A stretch of DNA of 64,000 nt. Source: Curtobacterium sp. PhB115. Its GTDB lineage: Bacteria; Actinomycetota; Actinomycetes; Actinomycetales; Microbacteriaceae. The position numbers and the translations under genes were made by a program. The DNA lies in assembly GCF_003752025.1 (NCBI RefSeq), contig NZ_RJKR01000006.1, positions 283,466 to 347,465 of the forward strand. The letters are read 5' to 3'. This document shows, in pieces, positions 50,076 to 57,578 of this stretch. The notes below the pieces were generated by a model. The model was not told the origin of the DNA. It saw only the letters and a list, made by a program, of their open reading frames with translations, and did not search any database. Position 1 is the stretch's first letter, and every line of letters starts with the position of its first letter.

Positions 50076-50906
50076 ATGTCCCTCCCGCCCGACGACCGTC
50101 AGCAGCCCGACCCGTCCGACCGTTCCCGCGAACCGCGCCACGCGGCTCCCGTGACGGCCGGGGTGAGCCCGGGCAGCACCTTCGCGCCCATCAGCCTGCG
50201 ACCCGCCGTCGACGTGGACGCGGTGCACCAGCGGCTGCGCGACCTCGGCCAGAGCCGCAGCACCGATGCGCTCGCGGAACGCGCCGAGCTCCTCCGCCTG
50301 CTCGGCCGTCTCGACGAGTCGCTCGTCGTCGCCGAAGAGGTGTTCCGCTTGGCGATGTTCACCGGTGAGCGACAGGACAAGGTCGCCGCCCGGATCCGCC
50401 GCGCGCACATCCTGCACGACCTCGGCCGCTACGAGCGCGCGGCGTCCGAGGCCGCTCTGGCACGCGACACCGCCGCGACCGAGGAGTGGCCGGAGCTCGA
50501 GGGCGCCGCAGCCGAGATCGAGGGGTGGTCGCTGTTCGAGAACGACCGCTTCGAGGAAGCACGCTCCGCGCTGTCCCGCGCCTACCAGGCGTTCCGCCAG
50601 GCCGGTGCTCCGTCCGAGCGCACCGACGCCCTCCGCACCGCGGTCGAGGCCGCGATGCGCGCCTCCATCACGCACCCGGCAGAGCCCTCGGACAAGCCGC
50701 GCACCGCCCGCGAGGTCGCGGCACGCCGCTCCGAGGACGACGAGCCGACCACCCGCGTCGCCGAGCCCGTGAAGCAGGTCCCGCCGATCCGCCGCCGTGT
50801 ACTCGGTGCGCCGGACGCCGCCCGGACCGAGGCCGACGACATCTGGGGCCGGATCGCCGCACGGGCAGCCAAGAAGGGCCAGGCCGACCCCCGCGCCGAG
50901 CAGTGA
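50076..50906 (+). CDS. TPR-like helical repeat protein
   Basis: 276 residues. A disordered N-terminus (about 1-45) precedes helical pairs resembling tetratricopeptide repeats (LAERAELLRLLGRLDESLVV, HILHDLGRYERAASEAALA, GWSLFENDRFEEARSALSRA), followed by a charged, disordered C-terminus. It should be a cytoplasmic scaffold; its partner is unknown. Its stop overlaps the start of the SprT-like gene (GTGA), so the two are likely co-translated. No ribosome-binding site precedes the ATG; see the leaderless promoter. Confidence 0.8.
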   Translation: MSLPPDDRQQPDPSDRSREPRHAAPVTAGVSPGSTFAPISLRPAVDVDAVHQRLRDLGQSRSTDALAERAELLRLLGRLDESLVVAEEVFRLAMFTGERQDKVAARIRRAHILHDLGRYERAASEAALARDTAATEEWPELEGAAAEIEGWSLFENDRFEEARSALSRAYQAFRQAGAPSERTDALRTAVEAAMRASITHPAEPSDKPRTAREVAARRSEDDEPTTRVAEPVKQVPPIRRRVLGAPDAARTEADDIWGRIAARAAKKGQADPRAEQ

Positions 50907-51394
50907 CCGCACTCGACGCGGTCCGTTCCCGGGCCGAAGCCCTCATGACCGAGCACCTCGGTGCGGGTTCGTGGGCGTTCGGCTTCGACAACGCGAAGAC
51001 CCGAGCGGGACAGTGCGACTTCGCTCGCAAGCGCATCACCGTCAGCCGGCACCTCGCCACTCGGTTCTCCGAGGACGACATCGAGCAGGTGCTCCTCCAC
51101 GAGGTGGCCCACGCCCTCGCCGGTGCCCGGGCGGGCCACGGACCGAAGTGGAAGCGCACGGCCGCGTCGATCGGGTACACCGGCTCCCGGCTGCACGACG
51201 GTCCGATCGCGAGCGAACTCGCGCCGTGGATCGGCACCTGCCCGGCCGGACACGAGCACTTCCGGTACCGAACCCCCACACGGCAGCTCGCCTGTGCCCG
51301 CTGCGCACGGCGCTTCGACAGCCGGAACCTCATCGTCTGGCGGCGCCGGACCGATGCCGACGACCCCGCACAGGTGGCCGCGACTACCGCATGA
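50903..51394 (+). CDS. SprT-like zinc metalloprotein
   Basis: 163 residues. HEVAH at 66-70 gives two zinc ligands and catalytic E67, and H79 in ARAGHGPKWK is the third ligand, as in SprT/Spartan proteases, which act on DNA-protein crosslinks in eukaryotes. A C-terminal zinc ribbon is formed by C113, H117, C131 and C134. The bacterial role is not established. The GTG start overlaps the preceding stop by 4 nt. Confidence 0.88.
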   Translation: MTALDAVRSRAEALMTEHLGAGSWAFGFDNAKTRAGQCDFARKRITVSRHLATRFSEDDIEQVLLHEVAHALAGARAGHGPKWKRTAASIGYTGSRLHDGPIASELAPWIGTCPAGHEHFRYRTPTRQLACARCARRFDSRNLIVWRRRTDADDPAQVAATTA

Positions 51395-51429
51395 CTCGGT
51401 CCGCGCACGGAGGCGCGCCGGTAACCCGT

Positions 51430-51441
51430 TAGCCTGGACGG
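51430..51441 (+). promoter_or_regulatory. Leaderless-type promoter of the CGNR gene
   Basis: TAGCCT (51,430-51,435) lies 6 nt before ATG 51,442. No clear -35 element. Confidence 0.45.
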
Positions 51442-52137
51442 ATGCACACGGGGCAGCACATCCGCACGGACGCCGGTTCCACCTGGTTCTTCGACGCCGG
51501 ACGGATCGCCCTCGACTTCGCGCACACCGGTGGATTCGCCGACGACCCCGATGGTCGACGTCCGCGGTCCCAGCTCGGTGAGCTGCTGGCGAGCCCGGCG
51601 GACCTGGACGAGTGGCTCAGCGACCACACCGAGCCGATCGACGTGGGGGCGAGCGCACGCGAGCTCCAGGACGCCCGTGCCCTCCGCGCGGCGATCGCCC
51701 GGCTCGCGGTCGCAGCGGCACCAGCCCCAGCGTCCACGGCTGCCGAGCGCACCGCAGTGGCGGCGGGTCTCCGCGCCGGGGCCGGACGGACCCGCCCCGC
51801 TCCCGACGACATCGACACCGTCAACCTGTTCGCCGCCCTGCCGGACGTGCCCCCGAGCCTCCCGGGTGGCCGACGCCGCGCCGGAGCGAACCGTGTGCGC
51901 CTCGCCCAGGCACTCTCGAGCGTCGCGCGCGACGCGGTCGCGCTGTTCACCGAGGTCGGCTTCGACGACGTCGAGGCCGACGGCCGGCCGACCCGGCTGA
52001 GCCGGTGCTCGGCTGACGACTGCGCGCTCGTGTTCTACGACTCGTCCCGCGGCGGGACCCGTCGCTGGTGCTCGATGCAGCGCTGCGGGAACCGCGCGAA
52101 GGTGCGCGCGCACCGCGCCCGCCGCGCCGCGGTCTGA
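51442..52137 (+). CDS. CGNR zinc-finger transcription factor-like protein
   Basis: 231 residues. The N-terminal ABATE-type domain (residues 10-170) includes WFFDAGRIALDFAHTGG. The C-terminal CGNR zinc finger has C189, C194, C210 and C215 with the signature CSMQRCGNRAKVRAHR. Such proteins are presumed stress-responsive regulators; the regulon is unknown. An Ala-rich loop sits at 88-110. It ends at a strong bidirectional terminator facing the roadblock operon. Confidence 0.9.
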   Translation: MHTGQHIRTDAGSTWFFDAGRIALDFAHTGGFADDPDGRRPRSQLGELLASPADLDEWLSDHTEPIDVGASARELQDARALRAAIARLAVAAAPAPASTAAERTAVAAGLRAGAGRTRPAPDDIDTVNLFAALPDVPPSLPGGRRRAGANRVRLAQALSSVARDAVALFTEVGFDDVEADGRPTRLSRCSADDCALVFYDSSRGGTRRWCSMQRCGNRAKVRAHRARRAAV

Positions 52138-52149
52138 ACCACCCCAGCA

Positions 52150-52191
52150 ACGACGAGAGCGGCCCCGCGTGTGCGGGGCCGCTCTCGTCGT
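52150..52191. terminator. Bidirectional terminator, 19-bp perfect stem
   Basis: ACGACGAGAGCGGCCCCGC pairs without mismatch across a GTGT loop, between the convergent CGNR gene (stop 52,137) and the roadblock operon (stop 52,200). Confidence 0.85.
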
Positions 52192-52199
52192 GTCCGGGA

Positions 52200-52559
52200 T
52201 CAGAACTGGATCGCGGACTCCACGGACTTGACCTTCATGCGCGCGAGCGCCAGGTTCGCCTTCGCGCGGTCGAGCACGAAGTAGATGAAGACCTCGGGCT
52301 GCGCGGCCAGCGGTCGGATGATGTGGAACTGCGACGACAGTGTGATGAGGATGTCGTCGATCGAGTCGGCGAGGCCGAGCGACCGAGCGGTCTTGAGCTT
52401 GGCGCGCACGACCTCGGTGTTGCCGGCGGCAGCGAGCTCGAGGTCGATGCCGGAGCCGGCACCGCCGAGCAGCATGCCGGAGCCGCTGTCGACGACCGCT
52501 GCGGCCATGGCGCCGTCGACGGCGACGAGCTCGTTGAGGGAGTCGGTGATGGAGGACAT
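52200..52559 (-). CDS. Roadblock/LC7-domain protein A
   Basis: 119 residues of a single roadblock fold: a first helix (SLNELVAVDGAMAAAVVDSG), central strands and helix (GNTEVVRAKLKTARSLGLAD), and closing strands with FHIIRPLAAQPEVFIYFVLD. Roadblock proteins such as MglB regulate small Ras-like GTPases. It is the last gene of a four-gene operon that includes such a GTPase, 74 nt after the second roadblock gene. Cellular role unknown. Confidence 0.8.
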   Translation of the reverse strand: MSSITDSLNELVAVDGAMAAAVVDSGSGMLLGGAGSGIDLELAAAGNTEVVRAKLKTARSLGLADSIDDILITLSSQFHIIRPLAAQPEVFIYFVLDRAKANLALARMKVKSVESAIQF

Positions 52560-52633
52560 TCGGGTTTCCTTGTCGTTCGGTGCTGACGGTCGTCGCCCAG
52601 GTGGATCGGACCGGTGGAGGGGACGGCTCCGGT

Positions 52634-53065
52634 TCAGAGCGCGACCGTGGTTCGGGTGTGCTGGAGCAGTCCGTCCGCGATGCGGGTGGCGGTCCTGCGG
52701 GTCACGGTGAGGGCCTTCCCGAGCATCTCGTCGGTGCCGAACAGTGCGGCGAGGACGATCGTCGAGCCCGGGATCCGCATCTGGATCAGGTGCCCGCGCT
52801 CGGCGGCGATGATCACGTACTCGCCGGAGCCCATGGTGAGTTCGCGGGCGACGGCCTCGCTGAGGGCCTGGATGGAGCTCGCCATGCTGGCGAACCGGGC
52901 ACCGTCGGCGGCCTCGGTCGTCGGCTCGGCGACGCGCACGACCTCGAAGCCGTCGTCGGTCAGGAGCGAGGCGGTGAGGAGCGAGCTAGCGGACTGGCGC
53001 AGCGCGGTGAGTTCGACGCGGCCGAGCTCGATGACGGCGGGGTCCTGGTGGGGGGCGAGCGACAT
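52634..53065 (-). CDS. Roadblock/LC7-domain protein B
   Basis: 143 residues of a second, divergent roadblock fold with LRQSASSLLTASLLTDDGFE, then FASMASSIQALSEAVARELT and the strand-rich EYVIIAAERGHLIQMRIPG. The DDGFEVVRV and ASMASSIQAL segments match roadblock proteins encoded beside GTPases in actinobacterial conservons. The ATG overlaps the GTPase stop (TGATG), which supports a direct partnership. Confidence 0.83.
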   Translation of the reverse strand: MSLAPHQDPAVIELGRVELTALRQSASSLLTASLLTDDGFEVVRVAEPTTEAADGARFASMASSIQALSEAVARELTMGSGEYVIIAAERGHLIQMRIPGSTIVLAALFGTDEMLGKALTVTRRTATRIADGLLQHTRTTVAL

Positions 53066-53676
53066 CAGTGGACTTCCTCGGCGGGCGCCATGGCCGCGCG
53101 CATCTCGATGTTGGCGACGAGGGTGAGCAGCACCGTCGTCATCTGTTCGGTCCGGCGCGGGTCGACGGTGAACACCGGGACGAGCATGTCCGGGTACGCG
53201 GCCTGCAGCGCGTCCGACAGCGAAGCGGCGGACGGCAGGGCACCCGCGGACGACGGGGCACCCGCGGACGACCCGGCACCGGCCGGGCTCGCGACGTCGG
53301 CCCGCGTCAGCCCGACCACGACGCCGCCGCGGTCGTACAGCTCACGGAACTCGTCGACGTACTCGATCAGGCTCGCGACGGGGTCCGGCGCGTCCGCGTT
53401 GACGAGCACGACGAGCCCACGGGCGCGGTCCTTCAGGATCTGCCACATGAAGTCGAAGCGGCGCTGCCCGGGGATGCCGTACAGACGCACCTTGTCGGTC
53501 TCGCCGACGGTGATCTCGCCGTAGTCCAGCGCGACGGTCGTCGTCGCCTTGTCGGCGGTCTCGCGGTCGGTGTTCGCGGCCTCGGTGCGGACCACCGGGA
53601 CCTCGCTGAGCGCCTCGATGGCGGTGGTCTTCCCGGCGCCCATCGGGCCGGCGAAGAGGATGACGTGCTCGGCCAT
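53065..53676 (-). CDS. Small Ras-like GTPase (conservon/MglA-like)
   Basis: 203 residues. P-loop GPMGAGKTT is at 10-18, switch I Thr lies in KATTTVALDYG, the G3 box is GIPGQRRF (67-74) where DTPGQ is usual, and the G4 position reads TRAD (124-127) in place of NKxD. A Pro/Ala/Gly/Ser-rich insert at about 131-155 comes partly from a 17-nt direct repeat. It belongs to the ATP/GTP-binding proteins of Streptomyces conservons (CvnD), related to MglA. Its start overlaps the upstream gene stop and its stop overlaps roadblock B. Confidence 0.88.
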   Translation of the reverse strand: MAEHVILFAGPMGAGKTTAIEALSEVPVVRTEAANTDRETADKATTTVALDYGEITVGETDKVRLYGIPGQRRFDFMWQILKDRARGLVVLVNADAPDPVASLIEYVDEFRELYDRGGVVVGLTRADVASPAGAGSSAGAPSSAGALPSAASLSDALQAAYPDMLVPVFTVDPRRTEQMTTVLLTLVANIEMRAAMAPAEEVH

Positions 53677-54296
53677 CAGCGGGCGAGCCGGTCGAGCAGG
53701 CGGCGGAAGAGTCCGCTGCGCGGTGCGGGGGCGGCCGCAGTGGCGACGTGCACAGGCCGGTCGAAGGCCGGGCGGGCCATGGCGACGTCCGGGGTCTCCG
53801 AGCGGAGGATGCGCATCAGGCTGAAGGCGTTGATGAGACGACGGGCCTCGGTCGGTGCGACGTTCGCCTGCTCGGCGAGCTCGTCCACGGTCAGCGAGGC
53901 GTACCCGAGCAGCGAGGTCATCCGGACGTGGTCCGGGGTGTGCGCGAGGGTGGTGAAGTTCGGCCAGCGCTGCAGGCGGTAGCGGTCGTCGCGCTGCAGC
54001 CACCAGGCGAGTTCGCCGGGGAACGAGTTGAGGCCGACGTACCAGAGGAACGCCTGGAGCTCGTTGCCGGGGCCGTCGGAGACGGCGGACTCGGCGTCGC
54101 GTGATTCACGGCCGACCCGGAGCTCGTCGGGCTCGATCGGCAGCGCGTCGAGTGCGGTGTCCGACCAGTACGCGTCGGTGGCGACGTCGATGATCAGGGG
54201 GCGGTGCCCGGCGATCTCGACACGCAGCACCTCGGAGGGCGCGTCCCACATCGGCCGGAGCGCCATCGCGACGCGTGTCCAGCCGAACCGGGGCAT
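53676..54296 (-). CDS. First gene of the GTPase operon, winged-helix-like C-terminus
   Basis: 206 residues. The N-terminal half is beta-rich with many Trp (AYWSDTALDALPIEPDELRV, AFLWYVGLNSFPGELAWWL). Residues 145-185 (LLGYASLTVDELAEQANVAP, then TEARRLINAFSLMRILRSE) look like a helix-turn-helix, comparable in position to the DUF742 gene of conservons, though it is not an evident DUF742. The rest is unknown. AGGAG lies 9 nt before ATG 54,296; a further upstream ATG at 54,362 is possible. The stop overlaps the GTPase start. Confidence 0.75.
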   Translation of the reverse strand: MPRFGWTRVAMALRPMWDAPSEVLRVEIAGHRPLIIDVATDAYWSDTALDALPIEPDELRVGRESRDAESAVSDGPGNELQAFLWYVGLNSFPGELAWWLQRDDRYRLQRWPNFTTLAHTPDHVRMTSLLGYASLTVDELAEQANVAPTEARRLINAFSLMRILRSETPDVAMARPAFDRPVHVATAAAPAPRSGLFRRLLDRLAR

Positions 54297-54533
54297 CGGG
54301 GAGGGCTCCTGCGACGGGGTGGCCTCGAGGCCCCCGGGTCCCGACAGGTGTGCTGGTTCCATCCCTGGGTCATCCTCCTGGCGCCGGTCCCCCGGCCGTC
54401 GCTCCCTCGACGCTGGCGCGCCGATCGGACGTGTCGATCCAACCGGCTCGGCGCCGCTGCCAGGAAGCCCCCTTCTGGGCGTCACCTGTTGTGGAGGTAC
54501 CAGGCCATCGAACGCAATGGCTTCGAAGAAAAA

Positions 54534-54551
54534 GATTCGGCACGCCGAATC
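54534..54551 (+). promoter_or_regulatory. Perfect dyad operator before mntH
   Basis: GATTCGGCACGCCGAATC is a perfect 18-bp palindrome (8-bp arms, 2-bp centre), 19 bp before the mntH ATG, in an A-rich stretch unusual for this genome. DtxR-family metalloregulators such as MntR bind dyads of this size at NRAMP genes, so it is a likely manganese-responsive operator. Confidence 0.6.
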
Positions 54552-54570
54552 CTCTGGCATGCTGGGCGGC

Positions 54571-55830
54571 ATGACGGACACCGCGACCCCGCACGTCACC
54601 GAGTCCCCGACCGGCGGCCCCCGTCGTCGTGCCGCCGGACTGACCCTGCTCGGCCCGGCGTTCGTCGCGGCCATCGCGTACGTGGACCCGGGCAACGTGG
54701 CCGCCAACCTGACCGCCGGCGCGAAGTACGGCTACCTGCTGCTCTGGGTCCTCGTCGCCGCGAACGCGAGTGCCGTCGTCGTGCAGTACCTGTCCGCGAA
54801 GCTCGGCGTCGTCACCGGGAAGTCCCTGCCGGAGCACCTCGGCCTGCGGATGCGCCGCACTCCTCGGCTGCTGTTCTGGGGGCAGGCCGAGATCGTCGCC
54901 GCCGCGACCGACATCGCCGAGGTGATCGGCGGCGCGCTCGCCCTGCACCTGCTGTTCGGCCTTCCGCTGGTCGCCGGCGGCGTCATCACGGGGGTCGTGT
55001 CGATGCTCCTGCTGACCCTGCACAGTCGCCGCGGCACCCGCACGTTCGAGGCCGTGGTGACGGCGATGCTCGCGATCCTCACCGTCGGCTTCTGCGCCGG
55101 CCTGCTCTTCGCGCAGGTCTCCCCCGCCGAACTCGTCGCCGGACTCGTGCCGCGGTTCGAGGGCTCGGAGTCGGTCATGCTCGCAGCGTCGATGCTCGGT
55201 GCGACGGTGATGCCGCACGCCGTCTACCTGCACTCCGCACTCGCCCGGGACCGGCACGGCGACGTCCCCGCCGGACCGGAGCGGCGCCGGGTGCTCGTCG
55301 CGACGCGGTGGGACGTCGGACTCGCCCTGATCGTGGCCGGCGGCGTGAACATCTGCATGCTCGTGCTCGCTGCCGCCACCTTGCCCGGCGTGCCCGGCAC
55401 GGACTCGATCCCCGGGGCACAGCGCGCGATCGCGGAGCACGTCGGACCGGCGGTCGGGGTGCTCTTCGCGGTGGGGCTGCTGGCCTCCGGGCTCGCCTCG
55501 ACCTCGGTCGGCTGCATGGCCGGTGCCGAGATCATGAAGGGGCTGCTGCACGTGCGCATCCCGCTCGTCGCCCGGCGCGTGGTCACGCTGGTACCGGCGA
55601 TCGTGCTGCTCGCGGTGAACGCCGACGCGACGATGCTGCTGGTGGTGAGCCAGGTCGTGCTGAGCTTCGGGATCGCCTTCGCGATCGTGCCGCTGGTCGT
55701 CTACACGTCGCGGCGGAGCGTGATGGGCGCCGACGTGAACGCCGCGGTCACCCGCGTGGTGGCGTGGGTGATCGCGGCGGTCATCGTGTCGCTCAACATC
55801 GCGCTGGTCGTGCTGACCCTCGCCGGGTGA
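54571..55830 (+). CDS. mntH: NRAMP-family divalent metal transporter (Mn/Fe)
   Basis: 419 residues and eleven membrane helices. The helix 1 metal motif DPGN is at 39-42 and the helix 6 motif MPH at 214-216, both required for Mn2+/Fe2+ and proton cotransport. It imports manganese into the cell. I start at ATG 54,571 (MTDTATPHVTE); a longer in-frame reading would cross the operator palindrome. It has no coupled gene and is probably repressed in high manganese through the dyad at 54,534-54,551. Confidence 0.94.
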   Translation: MTDTATPHVTESPTGGPRRRAAGLTLLGPAFVAAIAYVDPGNVAANLTAGAKYGYLLLWVLVAANASAVVVQYLSAKLGVVTGKSLPEHLGLRMRRTPRLLFWGQAEIVAAATDIAEVIGGALALHLLFGLPLVAGGVITGVVSMLLLTLHSRRGTRTFEAVVTAMLAILTVGFCAGLLFAQVSPAELVAGLVPRFEGSESVMLAASMLGATVMPHAVYLHSALARDRHGDVPAGPERRRVLVATRWDVGLALIVAGGVNICMLVLAAATLPGVPGTDSIPGAQRAIAEHVGPAVGVLFAVGLLASGLASTSVGCMAGAEIMKGLLHVRIPLVARRVVTLVPAIVLLAVNADATMLLVVSQVVLSFGIAFAIVPLVVYTSRRSVMGADVNAAVTRVVAWVIAAVIVSLNIALVVLTLAG

Positions 55831-55860
55831 GCACGAAGCCGTCGGTCGGGGGCCGCGCCG

Positions 55861-56163
55861 TCAGTCGACGACCTTGACGTCCTTCCAGAACGCCACGTAG
55901 CCCGAGTAGTCCTTGCCGACGCGGTCGAAGGACGACGGGATCGGCGTCGGGTACGACCACGCACGGTCCTGCAGCGCCTGCCCGTCGACGTTCACCGTGA
56001 AGTACTGGGTGTCGCCCTTCCACGGGCAGTGGTACTGGGTGGGGCTCTCGGTGAACAGCTCGGACTTCACGCTCGACGGCGGGAAGTACCAGTTGCCCTC
56101 GATCTGGATGAGGTCCTCCTGCGGGGCCTCTGCGATCACGGTGTCGCCGACGACTGCCTTCAT
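55861..56163 (-). CDS. DUF427 domain protein
   Basis: 100 residues covering one complete DUF427 domain: MKAVVGDTVIAEAPQEDLI, EGNWYFPPSSV, HCPWKGDTQYFTV and RAWSYPTPIPS are the conserved blocks. The family is small, cytosolic and widespread in actinobacteria and fungi; its function is not established. AAGGAG lies 6 nt before the ATG. It is transcribed away from the ComB-like gene's stop, 44 nt downstream of it on the same strand. Confidence 0.92.
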   Translation of the reverse strand: MKAVVGDTVIAEAPQEDLIQIEGNWYFPPSSVKSELFTESPTQYHCPWKGDTQYFTVNVDGQALQDRAWSYPTPIPSSFDRVGKDYSGYVAFWKDVKVVD

Positions 56164-56207
56164 GACGTGCTCCTTCGCTCGTTGCGGGGTTCCTGACGTC
56201 GGGAACG

Positions 56208-56813
56208 CTACGCGCGGCGTGCCGATTCCCGCAGGACGACGAGGTCGGGTCCGGCGGCGAGCGCCGCGTGCACGTCTTCGGGGCGCAGCGCCGTGGCCCC
56301 TTCGGACGCGCTCACGAGGTGCTTCACGGCTCGGCGGAGTCCGGTCCAGGCCGCGCAGGCGGCAGCGGCCTCGGGTGAGGTGTGGTCGATGCCGACTGCG
56401 GCGAGCGCGTCGACGACGGCTCCGGCCGCGAGCAGGTCCTCCACGGCGAAGTCGGGGGCGTCGGACACGTCCACGGTCTCGCCGGCGGCCTCGGCCGCGT
56501 CGTCGAGCGCACCGCGGTGGTGCAGTCCGGCAGCGACGACCGCGACGACGCACCGGTCACCGCGTTCGGCCTGGAGGCCCGTCACCCGTCCGGCGACCGC
56601 GCTCGCGTTGCCGAGGTGGCCGAGCACGACCTCCGGACCGTCCGGCAGCAGCGCGGTCGCGTCCCGGATCGCACGCCGCTGCGCGGCCGCGTCGGTCCCG
56701 CTGGGCAACACGTCCACCCAGACGACGAGGTGGGCGCCGTGGGCGATGCGCGCCGCCCCGCCGGTGCCCCACGCGAACCGGACCTGGTACTTCTCCTGGG
56801 TGCGTTCTGCCAC
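56208..56813 (-). CDS. ComB-like (2-phosphosulfolactate phosphatase family) protein
   Basis: 201 residues. LVVWVDVLPSG, LGHLGNASAV and DFAVEDLLAAGAVVDAL match ComB blocks (DVLRA, LGNSP, EDxxxAGA), but the central TTNGT motif is not evident, so catalysis of the coenzyme M pathway step is doubtful; actinobacteria do not make coenzyme M. It is best read as a divergent paralogue of unknown substrate. I chose GTG 56,813 because a TACCCT element lies 7 nt upstream, giving a leaderless start; a GTG at 56,855 would add 14 residues. One repeat copy is in frame (VTGLQAERG). Confidence 0.7.
   Translation of the reverse strand: MAERTQEKYQVRFAWGTGGAARIAHGAHLVVWVDVLPSGTDAAAQRRAIRDATALLPDGPEVVLGHLGNASAVAGRVTGLQAERGDRCVVAVVAAGLHHRGALDDAAEAAGETVDVSDAPDFAVEDLLAAGAVVDALAAVGIDHTSPEAAAACAAWTGLRRAVKHLVSASEGATALRPEDVHAALAAGPDLVVLRESARRA
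56569..56583 (+). repeat. Dispersed GCCTGGAGGC repeat copy, inside the ComB-like gene
   Basis: GGCCTGGAGGCCCGT, identical to the cores at 22,005 and 36,829, antisense to the gene. It encodes TGLQA in frame, as does the copy in the CBU_0592-like gene. Confidence 0.6.
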
Positions 56814-56826
56814 GTCCGTCAGGGTA
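56814..56826 (-). promoter_or_regulatory. Leaderless-type promoter of the ComB-like gene
   Basis: On the minus strand TACCCT (56,821-56,826) lies 7 nt before GTG 56,813. GGGACA stands 17 nt upstream of it and matches four of six -35 positions. Confidence 0.5.
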
Positions 56827-56895
56827 GCCGCCGGGGCACACCTGTCCCTCTCCACAGGGTGGCCGCTCGGAGGGCTTCGCCAGGGTCGGCGACCC

Positions 56896-56909
56896 TAGGA
56901 TCGACTTCC
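56896..56909 (+). promoter_or_regulatory. Leaderless-type promoter of the GNAT gene
   Basis: TAGGAT (56,896-56,901) lies 8 nt before ATG 56,910. No clear -35. Confidence 0.45.
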
Positions 56910-57542
56910 ATGGAGATCGCCCCCGTGCCCACCCTGACCGGTGACCGTGTGACGCTCGAGCCGCTGGCTCAGGAACACGCGGACGACCTGCGGGCAGCGG
57001 TGACCGACGGCGATCTCTGGCGCACCTGGTACACGTCGATCCCCGCTCCGGCGCAGGTCGAGGACGAGATCGACCGTCGCCTGGCCGAGCACGAGGCCGG
57101 CCGGATGGTGCCGTTCGCGGTGCGAGACCGTCCGACCGGGCGGGTGGTGGGGTCGACGACCTTCATGAACGTCGACACCGGCAACCGTCGTGTCGAGATC
57201 GGGAGCACGTTCCTCGCGAAGTCGGCGCAGCGGTCGGGCATCAACACGGAGTCGAAGCTGCTGATGCTCTCGCACGCGTTCGAGGCGTGGCAGTGCATCG
57301 CGGTCGAGTTCCGGACGCACTGGCACAACCAGCAGTCACGGGCCGCGATCGCCGGGCTCGGTGCGAAGCAGGACGGCGTGCTCCGGAACCACGCGATCGG
57401 TCGTGACGGCACGCTCCGCGACACCGTGGTGTTCTCGATCATCGCGTCGGAGTGGCCGGCCGTCCGGCTGTCCCTGGCGGAACGGCTCCGGCGGCACGAC
57501 CGCGCCGAGGGGTCGCGCCGCCGTTCCGCACGGCACGCCTGA
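56910..57542 (+). CDS. RimJ/RimL-type GNAT acetyltransferase
   Basis: 210 residues. The fold begins TLTGDRVTLEPLAQEHADDL, with EIGSTFLAKSAQRSGINTES replacing the usual R/QxxGxG/A loop, and ends with CIAVEFRTHWHNQQSRAAIAG and GAKQDGVLRNH, typical of RimJ/RimL relatives that acetylate N-terminal or small amine substrates. The substrate is unknown. The acetyl-CoA loop is atypical. It has no ribosome-binding site and a TAGGAT just upstream, so it is probably leaderless. Confidence 0.85.
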   Translation: MEIAPVPTLTGDRVTLEPLAQEHADDLRAAVTDGDLWRTWYTSIPAPAQVEDEIDRRLAEHEAGRMVPFAVRDRPTGRVVGSTTFMNVDTGNRRVEIGSTFLAKSAQRSGINTESKLLMLSHAFEAWQCIAVEFRTHWHNQQSRAAIAGLGAKQDGVLRNHAIGRDGTLRDTVVFSIIASEWPAVRLSLAERLRRHDRAEGSRRRSARHA

Positions 57543-57578
57543 CGCCGGACGAGACGAGACAGCGGCGAGCGCCGTCGC

